In this document: positions 6,419-12,897 of the stretch, piece after piece
Layout of the letters: each line of letters opens with the position of its first letter
How positions within the stretch are numbered: the first letter of the stretch is position 1
The notes under the pieces: model-generated
Database searches by the model: none
The model's input: the letters and a program-made list of their open reading frames with translations, nothing else
Told to the model about the DNA's origin: nothing
Translations under genes and position numbers: made by a program
Assembly: GCA_018241985.1 (NCBI GenBank)
Contig: JAFECV010000006.1
Location: forward strand, 1-15,056
Source of the DNA: Pseudomonadota bacterium
GTDB taxonomy: Bacteria > Pseudomonadota > Gammaproteobacteria > Burkholderiales > Burkholderiaceae_C
Length of the DNA: 15,056 nucleotides
Direction of reading: 5' to 3'

Positions 6419-7552
6419 TCAGTTCAGGTCGACCTTCTTGCCATCCTTGTACACGGACAGCGTGATCGCCGGATTGCGCAGTTCGCCGTTCGGCTCGAAC
6501 TGGACGTCGGCGGTCACGCCCTTGTAGTCGGTCTTCACGATGAACGGCGTGTAGACCTTCGGGTCGACCGAGTTGGCGCGCTTCATCGCGTCGGCCAGCA
6601 CCATCGTCGCGTCGTAGGTGTACGGGCTGTAGATCTGGAACTGGCCCGGGTACTTGGCGTCGTAGCGCTTCTTCCACTCGACCGCGCGCGGCAGCTTGGC
6701 CAGCGACGCGCCGCCGGTGGCGCAGACCACGCCGCTCAGGCTCTTGGCGCCGTTCGCGATCTTCGCCAGCTCAGGCGTGCAGATGCCGTCGCCGCCGAAG
6801 AGCTTGACGTTGTCCATGCCGAGCTGGTCCATCTGGCGCAGCATCGCGCCGGCCTGGGCGTCCATGCCGCCGTAGAAGATCGCGTCGGGCTTCTTGGCCT
6901 TGATCGAGGTCAGGATCGCCATGAAGTCGGTCGCCTTGTCGGTGGTGTACTGCTGGTCGACCACCTGCATGCCCTTGGCCAGCGCGGTCTTGCGGAACAC
7001 CTCGGCCACGCCCTGGCCGTACGCGGTGCGGTCGTCGACCACCGCGACCTTCTTCAGGTGCAGCGCATCGGCCGCGTACAGCGCGAGGCCGGCGCCGAGC
7101 GCGTTGTCGTTCGCGATGATGCGGAACACGTTCTTGTAACCCGGCTTCATCAGGTCCGGATTGGTCGACGAGCCGGTGATCATCGGGATGCCGCACCCGT
7201 TGTAGATCTTGGACGCGGGAATGCTGGTGCCGGAGTTCAGGTGCCCGACCACGCCGTCATCCTTGCTGTCGCAGATCTTCTGCGCGACCGCGGTGCCCTG
7301 CTTCGGGTCGGCGGCGTCGTCCTCCACGTCGGCAACGAACTTGACCTTCTTGCCGCCGATCGTCAAGCCTTCCTTGTTCAGATCGTCCACCGCCATCAGC
7401 ACGCCGTTGGCGTTGTCCGTGCCGTAGTGGGCCTGTGGGCCCGACATCGGCGCAACAGACGCGATGGTCACGGTCTGCGCGTCCTGCGCGAACGCGACGC
7501 CGGCCAGCATCGCGACCGCAGCGGCAACGGTCACTTTCAGTTTCATCTGCAT
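6419..7552 (-). CDS. Branched-chain amino acid-type ABC transporter substrate-binding protein (LivK-like)
   Basis: Periplasmic type I solute-binding protein, 377 aa, of the Leu/Ile/Val-binding family (Peripla_BP_6 type). Signal peptide MQMKLKVTVAAAVAMLAGVAFA, with predicted Sec cleavage after residue 22. The mature part begins TVTIASVAPMSGPQAHYG, the ligand-binding lip of the family, followed by GHLNSGTSIPASKIY (103-117), IPMITGSSTNPDL (122-134) and VVDDRTAYGQGVAEVF around 170-186. Two starts six bases apart are possible; ATG 7552 is preferred because GGAG (complement of 7559-7562) is six bases upstream, against 12 for ATG 7546. No permease or ATPase gene adjoins it, so it is an orphan binding protein whose membrane partners are elsewhere. 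Ligand (Leu/Ile/Val, other amino acid, or an amide) cannot be told from sequence alone. Confidence 0.93.
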   Translation of the reverse strand: MQMKLKVTVAAAVAMLAGVAFAQDAQTVTIASVAPMSGPQAHYGTDNANGVLMAVDDLNKEGLTIGGKKVKFVADVEDDAADPKQGTAVAQKICDSKDDGVVGHLNSGTSIPASKIYNGCGIPMITGSSTNPDLMKPGYKNVFRIIANDNALGAGLALYAADALHLKKVAVVDDRTAYGQGVAEVFRKTALAKGMQVVDQQYTTDKATDFMAILTSIKAKKPDAIFYGGMDAQAGAMLRQMDQLGMDNVKLFGGDGICTPELAKIANGAKSLSGVVCATGGASLAKLPRAVEWKKRYDAKYPGQFQIYSPYTYDATMVLADAMKRANSVDPKVYTPFIVKTDYKGVTADVQFEPNGELRNPAITLSVYKDGKKVDLN

Positions 7553-7558
7553 AAAAAA

Positions 7559-7562
7559 CTCC
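7559..7562 (-). promoter_or_regulatory. Ribosome-binding site deciding the binding-protein start
   Basis: GGAG on the minus strand, followed by six T and then ATG at 7552. The spacing favours the first of two in-frame ATGs (7552 over 7546). Confidence 0.65.
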
Positions 7563-7574
7563 AGGTTGATGAAA

Positions 7575-7598
7575 GTTGAGATTTGTTTATGACTCAAC
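7575..7598. repeat. Inverted repeat GTTGAG-N12-CTCAAC in the binding-protein leader
   Basis: Perfect six-base arms (7575-7580 and 7593-7598) around an AT-rich 12-base centre, 22 bases upstream of the start codon of the substrate-binding protein. It could be a dimeric regulator site or a hairpin in the mRNA leader near the ribosome-binding site. No known operator consensus was recognised. Confidence 0.3.
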
Positions 7599-7706
7599 GG
7601 GCGCGAACGATAGCGCAAATCCGAAACCCCGAACAGAGGGGACTTGCTAGGTTCCGGGGCAGCGCCGAAGCGACTAGGGGTTTGTACCGATATGCGCCGT
7701 GCGGCA

Positions 7707-7720
7707 CCCGCAACAGCGGG
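7707..7720 (-). terminator. Short GC hairpin after the small hypothetical gene
   Basis: CCCGC (7707-7711), loop of four, GCGGG (7716-7720), eight bases past the stop at 7729 on the minus strand. No T-tract follows, so termination is uncertain; it may partly separate the pepA-holC transcript from the binding-protein gene. Confidence 0.25.
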
Positions 7721-7728
7721 CAGCGCGC

Positions 7729-8073
7729 TCACAAATCGGAAGCGCCGCCGAGCGCGAGTTCCTCGACCACCGCGTCCGACACCGCCTGCCGCACGACGGT
7801 TTCGATCTCCTCGCGCAGCCGCGGCTCGAGCGCCTTGAAATGCTCCTGCACCAGCGCCGACACCGCGTCGGTCAGGCGCTGCTCGATCAGCGCGTCGACC
7901 CGCTCCATCACCCGGTGGATCACATGCTCCTGGATCGAGCCGGTCCCCTCGGGCAGCGGCAGATCCGGCTGCGCGGCCAGGTCCAGGTCGAGGTCCGGCA
8001 CGATAGTCGCCGCCGGCACGACCTCGGTCAGCGTCGGCACATAGCGCGGCGGGGAGCGGGGAGTGTCTGACAT
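7729..8073 (-). CDS. Small hypothetical protein with helical C-terminus (DUF2486-like)
   Basis: A 114-aa protein of unknown function. Residues 1-45 are Pro/Asp-rich and probably disordered (YVPTLTEVVPAATIVPDLDL, then PDLPLPEG); residues 48-108 are predicted to be continuous amphipathic helix (IQEHVIHRVMERVDALIEQ, then LVQEHFKALEPRLREEIETV), possibly a coiled coil. There is no signal peptide or membrane segment. The short 'PTLTEVV' motif plus position after holC recall the DUF2486 proteins found beside holC in Burkholderia, but that is from memory. Start ATG 8073 has GGAGGA (complement of 8082-8087) eight bases upstream; the upstream in-frame stretch to 8202 lies in the intergenic repeat. Third gene of the pepA-holC string, but separated from holC by 174 bases containing the repeat. 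Confidence 0.78.
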   Translation of the reverse strand: MSDTPRSPPRYVPTLTEVVPAATIVPDLDLDLAAQPDLPLPEGTGSIQEHVIHRVMERVDALIEQRLTDAVSALVQEHFKALEPRLREEIETVVRQAVSDAVVEELALGGASDL

Positions 8074-8152
8074 GTCAGTGGTCCTCCAGTGCGATGCGCG
8101 CCGCCCGAACCGCATCAAACGAGTTCGAGAGGCCGCGGAGCAGGCCGTTCGT

Positions 8153-8250
8153 GGACACCCGCGGAGCCGGCTTGGCCGGTCCGCTGGGTGTGCCCCCTTC
8201 AAGGGGGTTGGCGAAGCGACACGCAGTGCGCGAAGACTGGGGGTGGTTCA
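8153..8250. repeat. Dispersed intergenic repeat with two stem-loops (Comamonadaceae-like)
   Basis: This stretch folds into two palindromes. The first pairs ACACCC (8155-8160) with GGGTGT (8186-8191), and inside that CGGA-CCGGC (8162-8171, one bulged G) with GCCGG-TCCG (8175-8183) around loop TTG. The second is CCCCCTT-C-AAGGGGG (8193-8207). Then follow GCGAAGCGACACG and TGGGGGTGGTTCA. The whole unit closely resembles a high-copy intergenic element I remember from Comamonadaceae and related genomes. Its end at 8248-8250 forms the stop codon of holC. It has no coding capacity. Identity as a genomic repeat is inferred, since only one copy is in this window; the stem-loops are directly seen. Confidence 0.6.
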
Positions 8251-8667
8251 TGCAAGATCGTGCTTGATGATCGCATAGCCGCGCGCCGCGTAGTGCTGCC
8301 AGCGGCGGCGGCTGAGGCCGCGGTCCGCGTCGTCGACGCCGACCAGCTCGATCAGCCGCTCGAAGCGCTCGAAGCCCGCGGGCACCTCGCCGCCAAGGTT
8401 CAGCAGGACTTCACTGCCCGGCAGCGCCGCCGCGTCCTCGCCGAGCACGATCGGCGAGGCGGCGCGCAGTGCGGACTCGGCCGAGGCCCGGCAGTGCGGC
8501 ACGAAGTCCAGCGGCGAAAAGGTCCAGAGCATTTCGTCGAGCGCGCGCAGCAACTCGGCGTCGCCGGTCACCATCACCTTGGCGTCGCGGCCCACCGCCT
8601 TGCGCAGCAGCCGGCAGGCGTAGGCCAGCTTGTCCGGCGCATTGAAGTGGAACGCGATCTCGGTCAT
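8248..8667 (-). CDS. holC: DNA polymerase III subunit chi
   Basis: Chi subunit of the replicative clamp-loader complex, 139 aa, linking the psi subunit and clamp loader to single-strand-binding protein at the replication fork. Family landmarks: ATG then TEIAFHFNAPDKLAYACRLL, the thiol/Rossmann-like first strand and helix; VMVTGDAELLRALDEMLWTF (32-50); SPLDFVPHC (51-59), the LW...FVPH hallmark; VLLNLGGEVP (86-95); and a C-terminal helix RRRWQHYAARGYAI. It starts 19 bases after the pepA stop with no good Shine-Dalgarno, suggesting coupling to pepA translation. The pepA-holC order is also found in E. coli. The stop codon lies in the last bases of the adjoining repeat. Conserved length, no sign of damage. 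Confidence 0.92.
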   Translation of the reverse strand: MTEIAFHFNAPDKLAYACRLLRKAVGRDAKVMVTGDAELLRALDEMLWTFSPLDFVPHCRASAESALRAASPIVLGEDAAALPGSEVLLNLGGEVPAGFERFERLIELVGVDDADRGLSRRRWQHYAARGYAIIKHDLA

Positions 8668-8686
8668 GCGGGTGGCCGGCCGGCAT

Positions 8687-10201
8687 TCAGCTGCGGTGCG
8701 CTACTTTTTTAGTAGCAACCTTCGAAGGAGTTGCCTTCGCTTGAGCCACTTTTTGCTCCTGATCCAGCAGATAGTCGAGCAGCAGGCCGACCGGGCGGCC
8801 GGTGGCGCCCTTGGCCGCCCCGCTCTTCCACGCCGTGCCGGCAATGTCCAGGTGCGCCCACGGATAGGCGCCGGCGAAGCGCTGCAGGAACTTGGCCGCG
8901 GTGATCGACCCGCCGGGCCGGCCGGCGACGTTGGCGACGTCGGCGAACTGGGTCTTCAGCCCTTCGGCGTAGTCGTCGTCCAGCGGCATGCGCCAGCACG
9001 GGTCGAGCGCGGCTTCGCCCGACGCCTCGAGCGCCTGCGCCAGCGCCTCGTCGGTCGCGTACATCGCGCTGCGCAGATGGCCGAGCGCGATGATGCAGGC
9101 GCCGGTCAGCGTCGCGATGTCGATCACCGCGCGCGGCTTGAAGCGCTCGGCGTAGGCGAGCGCATCGCACAGGATGAGACGCCCTTCCGCGTCGGTATTC
9201 AGGATTTCGATGGTCTGCCCGCTGAGGCTCGTCACCACGTCGCCCGGCTTGACCGCGCGCCCGTCGGGCAGGTTCTCGCTGCTCGGAATCAGGCCGACCA
9301 CGTTCAGCGCGGGCTGCAGTTCGCCGAGCGCGCGGAACACGCCGAGCACGCTGGCGGCGCCGCACATGTCGAACTTCATCTCGTCCATCTCGGGCGCCGG
9401 CTTGATCGAGATGCCGCCGCTGTCGAACGTGATGCCCTTGCCGACCAGCACCACCGGCGCCGCCGCGCGCGGGCCGCCCTGGTACTTCAGCACGATGAAG
9501 CGCAGCGGCTCGCTCGAGCCCTGCGCCACCGCGAGCAGCGCGCCCATGCCGAGCCGTTCGACCTCGCGCGGCCCGAGCACCTCGCAGCGGATGCGCGGCA
9601 GCCGGGCGAGCGCCTTGGCCGCATCGGCGAGCATGGCCGGCGTCGCGTGATTCCCCGGCCGGTTGCCCCATTCCTTCGCCAGTTCGATCCCGGCCACCGC
9701 CGCGACGCCGCGGTCGAACGCCTTCTTCAATGCGGCATCAAGCTTGGGCACACCGATCGTCACGCGCGCCAGCTTGCGGCCCTCAGCTTTGGGCTTGGTC
9801 GTTGTGTACCGGTAGCTCGCATCGGCCACGGCGACCAGCGCCGCACGCACGGCCGCGCCGGTTACGGCCTCGGGCTTTGCTACCCAGCACAGGCACAGCC
9901 GCCGCACCGGCTCGTCCTTCAGCGCGCCCACCGCCGCCTCGACCGCCTTGCGCACTGCGCGCGCCGAGCCGTCGCCGACGCCGGCGAGCACGAGCCGCTG
10001 CGCGGCCGCGGCGGCACAGCGGTAGTGGATCAGCAGCTTGCCGGGCTGGGGTTCCAGGTCGCCCGCCTTCAGCGCGTCGGCGATCCAGCGCGACAGCGCG
10101 TCGGTTCCGGCGACCCCGCCCTGCGGCACCAGCACCACGAGCGCGTCGCACTTGTCGGCGGCCGCCGCAGCGAGCCCCAGCGTCTTGAGTTCGAAGTTCA
10201 T
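8687..10201 (-). CDS. pepA: Leucyl aminopeptidase (M17 family)
   Basis: Cytosolic dizinc/manganese M17 aminopeptidase, a hexamer that removes N-terminal residues; E. coli PepA also binds DNA at cer and carAB. 504 aa. All active-site residues are found at a constant offset of 15 from E. coli: K255 and D260 (VGKGITFDSGG), K267 (SIKPAP), D278 (KFDMCG), D337, E339 and R341 in the family signature NTDAEGRL. The N-terminal macro-like domain occupies about 1-150. After GRPVGLLLDYLLDQEQ (469-484) comes an extra Lys/Ala-rich basic tail of about 20 residues that E. coli PepA lacks. The start at 10201 (MNFELKTLG) fits the family; a further upstream extension would run across lptF. First gene of the minus-strand string pepA-holC-hypothetical, divergent from lptF with 25 bases between start codons. 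Confidence 0.96.
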   Translation of the reverse strand: MNFELKTLGLAAAAADKCDALVVLVPQGGVAGTDALSRWIADALKAGDLEPQPGKLLIHYRCAAAAAQRLVLAGVGDGSARAVRKAVEAAVGALKDEPVRRLCLCWVAKPEAVTGAAVRAALVAVADASYRYTTTKPKAEGRKLARVTIGVPKLDAALKKAFDRGVAAVAGIELAKEWGNRPGNHATPAMLADAAKALARLPRIRCEVLGPREVERLGMGALLAVAQGSSEPLRFIVLKYQGGPRAAAPVVLVGKGITFDSGGISIKPAPEMDEMKFDMCGAASVLGVFRALGELQPALNVVGLIPSSENLPDGRAVKPGDVVTSLSGQTIEILNTDAEGRLILCDALAYAERFKPRAVIDIATLTGACIIALGHLRSAMYATDEALAQALEASGEAALDPCWRMPLDDDYAEGLKTQFADVANVAGRPGGSITAAKFLQRFAGAYPWAHLDIAGTAWKSGAAKGATGRPVGLLLDYLLDQEQKVAQAKATPSKVATKKVAHRS

Positions 10202-10232
10202 AATCTCGGTTTCCGCTCCCCGGCCGATGTTA
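10199..10232. promoter_or_regulatory. Compact pepA/lptF divergent start region with candidate -10 boxes
   Basis: Only 25 bases (10202-10226) separate the pepA and lptF start codons. CATAAT (10199-10204, plus) overlaps the pepA start codon and could be the -10 for lptF. TAACAT on the minus strand (complement of 10227-10232) overlaps the lptF start codon and could be the -10 for pepA. Matching -35 boxes would lie inside the opposite gene and are poor. Leaders would be about 15-20 bases without Shine-Dalgarno sequences. Tentative. Confidence 0.28.
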
Positions 10233-11339
10233 TTCCATTCGTCGATACGCAAAGAGCTGGCGCGCAGCTTCGGCGCGACGCTGGTCGTGCTGGCCACCGT
10301 CGTCGTGACCATGATGCTGATCCGCACGCTGGGCCAGGCGTCCAGCGGCAGCGTCGCTCCGGCCGACGTGCTGCTGGTGATGGGCTACACCGTGCTCGGC
10401 CACCTGACGACGATCCTGACGCTGAGCCTGTTCATCGCGATCGTCACCACGCTCTCGCGCATGTACGGCGACAGCGAGATGGCGATCTGGTTCACCGCGG
10501 GCCGCGGGCTGGCATCGTTCCTTTCGCCGCTGCTGCGCTTCGCCTGGCCGATCCTGCTCGTGATCACGCTGCTCGCGCTGTTCGTCTGGCCCTGGGCGAA
10601 CCGGCAGGTGCAGGAGATGCGCGAGCGCTACGAGACGCGCGGCGACCTCGAGCGCGTCGTGCCGGGGCAGTTCCAGGAGTCGGCCGGCGGCAAGCGGGTG
10701 TTCTTCGTCGACAAGAACACCAGCACCGGCAAGACCGGCAGCAACGTCTTCATCTTCGCGAACCAGGGCGACAAGCGCATCGTCACCTCGGCGCGCAGCG
10801 GCCGCGTCGACAACGTCGGCGACGACCGCTTCCTGATCCTGGACAACGGCCAGCGGCTCGAGACCGACAACGCGAAGCCGGACGTCACGGTCGCGCAGTT
10901 CCAGCAGTACGGGCTGCGCATCGGCGAGAAGGCAGCCGCCGCGTCCGAGGCGCCGCCGCCCAAGACCCTGTCCACACTCACGCTGCTGCGAAAGCCGACG
11001 CCCGACGGCCTGGGCGAGCTCTCGTTCCGGTTCGGGCTCGCGCTGGCTGCGGCGAACCTGGTGCTGATCGGCCTGGTCGTGTCGCGCGCGAACCCGCGCA
11101 TCGGACGCAACGGGAGCCTCGCGTTCGCGTTCTTCGCGTTCGTGACCTACTACAACCTGCTGAACCTCGGACAGAGCTGGATCAGCGACGGCAAGGCCGC
11201 GTTCGGCCCGATGATGCTGGCCGCGCACGGCGGCGCGTTCCTGCTCGCCTGGGCCTGGCTGCTGAAGCGCCACAACAACTGGACGCTGCGCGCGGCATTG
11301 CGGAGGCGCCGCGCCGGGGCGCAGGGAGCGCGGCCATGA
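10227..11339 (+). CDS. lptF: LPS export ABC transporter permease LptF
   Basis: Inner-membrane permease of the LptB2FG transporter that extracts lipopolysaccharide and passes it to LptC and the periplasmic bridge. 370 aa. Three N-terminal membrane segments (about 16-36, 50-76 and 101-122), a periplasmic beta-jellyroll region (about 135-260) with VVPGQFQESAGGKRVFFVD at 144-162, and three C-terminal segments (about 267-286, 298-315 and 328-346). PRIGRNG at 290-296 parallels the NPRQGR loop of E. coli LptF. TLSRMYGDSEMAIWFTAG (75-92) is the coupling-helix region contacting LptB. Start ATG 10227 (MLFHSSIRKELARS) matches the family N-terminus though it has no Shine-Dalgarno. Overlaps lptG by 4 bases (ATGA). 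The divergent pepA neighbour is conserved from beta- to gamma-proteobacteria. Confidence 0.95.
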   Translation: MLFHSSIRKELARSFGATLVVLATVVVTMMLIRTLGQASSGSVAPADVLLVMGYTVLGHLTTILTLSLFIAIVTTLSRMYGDSEMAIWFTAGRGLASFLSPLLRFAWPILLVITLLALFVWPWANRQVQEMRERYETRGDLERVVPGQFQESAGGKRVFFVDKNTSTGKTGSNVFIFANQGDKRIVTSARSGRVDNVGDDRFLILDNGQRLETDNAKPDVTVAQFQQYGLRIGEKAAAASEAPPPKTLSTLTLLRKPTPDGLGELSFRFGLALAAANLVLIGLVVSRANPRIGRNGSLAFAFFAFVTYYNLLNLGQSWISDGKAAFGPMMLAAHGGAFLLAWAWLLKRHNNWTLRAALRRRRAGAQGARP

Positions 11340-12457
11340 GGACGGTGCGGCGCATGATCCACGCCGACGTGCTGGCCTCGGTCGGTTTCGTCACGCTCGC
11401 GTTCCTCGCGCTGTTCTTCTTCTTCGATTTCGTCGACGAGCTGCGTTCGGTCAACGCCGCCGGCGGCTATCCGCTGAAATACGCGGTGCTGGTCGTGCTG
11501 CTCGAGTCGCCGGCCCGGCTGTACGACCTGCTGCCGATCACCGTGCTGATCGGCACGATCTTCGTGATGGCGCGGATGGCCCAGAGCTCCGAGTTCACCA
11601 TCCTGCGCACCAGCGGCCTCGGTCCCTGGCGCGCGCTGCGGGTGCTGGTCACGCTCGGCCTGCTGTTCGTGCTGCTGACCTTCGCGGTCGGCGACTACCT
11701 GGCGCCGGCCGCGGATCGGGCGAGCCAGCTGCTGCGCTCGCGCTACCTGGGGCAGGTCACGGTCGGGCAGACCGGCGCCTGGCTGAAGGAGCGGCGCGCC
11801 GGCGACTCGTACGCGGTCAATGTCGGCTCGCTGCTGCCCGACGGCAGCATGCGCGGCATCCGCATCATCGAGTTCGACGACCAGGGGCGCATGGCGGCGA
11901 CGATCCAGGCGGATTCCGGACAGTTCGAGAAAGACGGGAGCTGGCTGCTCGCCGGCGTGTCGACGACGGAACTTGAAACCGCGCACGACGTCCCGCTCGC
12001 GACCTCGACGAAGGCGCCGCACATTCTGCGAACGAGCGCGGCCACGCTGGACTGGCCGAGCACGATCACGCCGGAGATGGTGTCGGTCGCGCTGCTGCAG
12101 CCCGAGCGCATGCCGACCTGGGACCTGTTCCAGTACATCCGCCACCTCGAGGCGAACGGGCAGTCGTCGCAGCGCTACCAGATCCAGTTCTGGAAGAAGG
12201 TGTTCTACCCGCTCAGCTGCCTGGTCATGGTGGTGCTGGCGCTGCCGTTCGCCTACCTGCATTTCCGCGCCGGCGGCATCTCGACCTACGTGTTCATCGG
12301 CGTGATGACCGGGATCAGCTTCTTCCTGCTGAACAACCTGTTCGGCCATTTCGGCAACCTGCAGAACTGGCGGCCCTGGCTCGCGGCGGCGGCGCCGGGG
12401 ATCATCTATTCGCTGCTGTCGCTGGCCGCGTTCGGCTGGCTGGTGCTGCGCAGGTAG
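11336..12457 (+). CDS. lptG: LPS export ABC transporter permease LptG
   Basis: Partner permease of LptF in the LptB2FG complex; 373 aa. Six membrane segments in the usual 3+3 layout: about 12-33, 61-81, 99-119, then the periplasmic jellyroll (about 125-270), then about 281-302, 309-328 and 346-370. Hallmarks: DFVDELRSVNAAGGYPL (31-47), PITVLIGTIFVMARMAQSSE with SEFTILRTSG following (coupling helix), and RYQIQFWKKVFYPLSCLVMV (275-294), equivalent to RYQLNMWSKIFQPLS in E. coli. Start ATG 11336 overlaps the lptF stop and has AGGGAG (11323-11328) seven bases upstream. The cbiX start follows eight bases after its stop, so the small chelatase is probably co-transcribed. Confidence 0.95.
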   Translation: MRTVRRMIHADVLASVGFVTLAFLALFFFFDFVDELRSVNAAGGYPLKYAVLVVLLESPARLYDLLPITVLIGTIFVMARMAQSSEFTILRTSGLGPWRALRVLVTLGLLFVLLTFAVGDYLAPAADRASQLLRSRYLGQVTVGQTGAWLKERRAGDSYAVNVGSLLPDGSMRGIRIIEFDDQGRMAATIQADSGQFEKDGSWLLAGVSTTELETAHDVPLATSTKAPHILRTSAATLDWPSTITPEMVSVALLQPERMPTWDLFQYIRHLEANGQSSQRYQIQFWKKVFYPLSCLVMVVLALPFAYLHFRAGGISTYVFIGVMTGISFFLLNNLFGHFGNLQNWRPWLAAAAPGIIYSLLSLAAFGWLVLRR

Positions 12458-12465
12458 CCGTACCG

Positions 12466-12837
12466 ATGGCCGCCGAGCATCGAAGCGTGGTGCTGCTGGC
12501 GCACGGCTCGCGCGATCCGCTGTGGCGCTTGCCCGTCGAGCGCATCGCCCAGGCCATGCGCGAGCGCGACGCCGCGGTGCAAGTGGCCTGCGCCTACCTG
12601 GAACTGACGCCGCCCGATCTGCCCTCGGCGGTGCGGCAACTGGTGCTGCAGGGGGCGCGAGCGATCGACGTGGTGCCGGTGCTGCTCGGCGTCGGCCGCC
12701 ATGCGCGCGAGAGCCTGCCACGCGTCGTCGCCGACGCACAGGCCGCCCACCCGCAGGTGATGCTCCACCTGCGCCCTGCGGTCGGAGACGACCCGCGACT
12801 GGTCGACCTGATCGCGATGATCGCGCTCGACGGCTGA
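12466..12837 (+). CDS. cbiX: Small CbiX/SirB-type sirohydrochlorin chelatase
   Basis: Single-domain class II chelatase, 123 aa, of the CbiX-short/SirB family (usual length about 120-130), inserting Co2+ or Fe2+ into sirohydrochlorin; cytoplasmic, probably a homodimer. Landmarks: VVLLAHGSRDP with catalytic H13, ACAYLELTPPDL (41-52), and VVPVLLGVGRHARESLP (69-85) with second catalytic H79; the His spacing agrees with the short CbiX enzymes. The start ATG 12466 lies eight bases after the lptG stop with only a weak AGG upstream. The next gene is a CysB-type sulfur regulator, so iron insertion for siroheme (sulfite/nitrite reductase cofactor) is more likely than cobalt for B12. No other tetrapyrrole gene is in the window. 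Confidence 0.88.
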   Translation: MAAEHRSVVLLAHGSRDPLWRLPVERIAQAMRERDAAVQVACAYLELTPPDLPSAVRQLVLQGARAIDVVPVLLGVGRHARESLPRVVADAQAAHPQVMLHLRPAVGDDPRLVDLIAMIALDG

Positions 12838-12865
12838 AGCGGCTGTTCCGTGATGGACGACTGGG

Positions 12866-12871
12866 CATAAT
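12866..12871 (+). promoter_or_regulatory. Candidate -10 element for cysB
   Basis: CATAAT, followed by AAAG, in the 60-base gap before cysB matches the sigma70 -10 box at five of six positions and would start transcription about 20 bases before the ATG. The region 17 bases upstream (CTGTTC) is a poor -35, so an activator or read-through from lptG-cbiX may matter. Confidence 0.35.
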
Positions 12872-12897
12872 AAAGCGCTCTGTTAGCCAACTTTGTT

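Noticed and set aside
8700..8716. Six-A run in the pepA 3' end as a programmed frameshift site
   Set aside because: The run is in phase AAA AAA G rather than the A AAA AAG arrangement of the classic slippery heptamer, and the zero frame ends soon after in a normal stop.
8630..12457. A continuous plus-strand open frame of 1275 codons whose first half runs antisense to pepA
   Set aside because: Only the part from 11336 (LptG) has family similarity and a start signal. The rest is an Arg/Ala/Gly/His-rich frame typical of antisense high-GC DNA.
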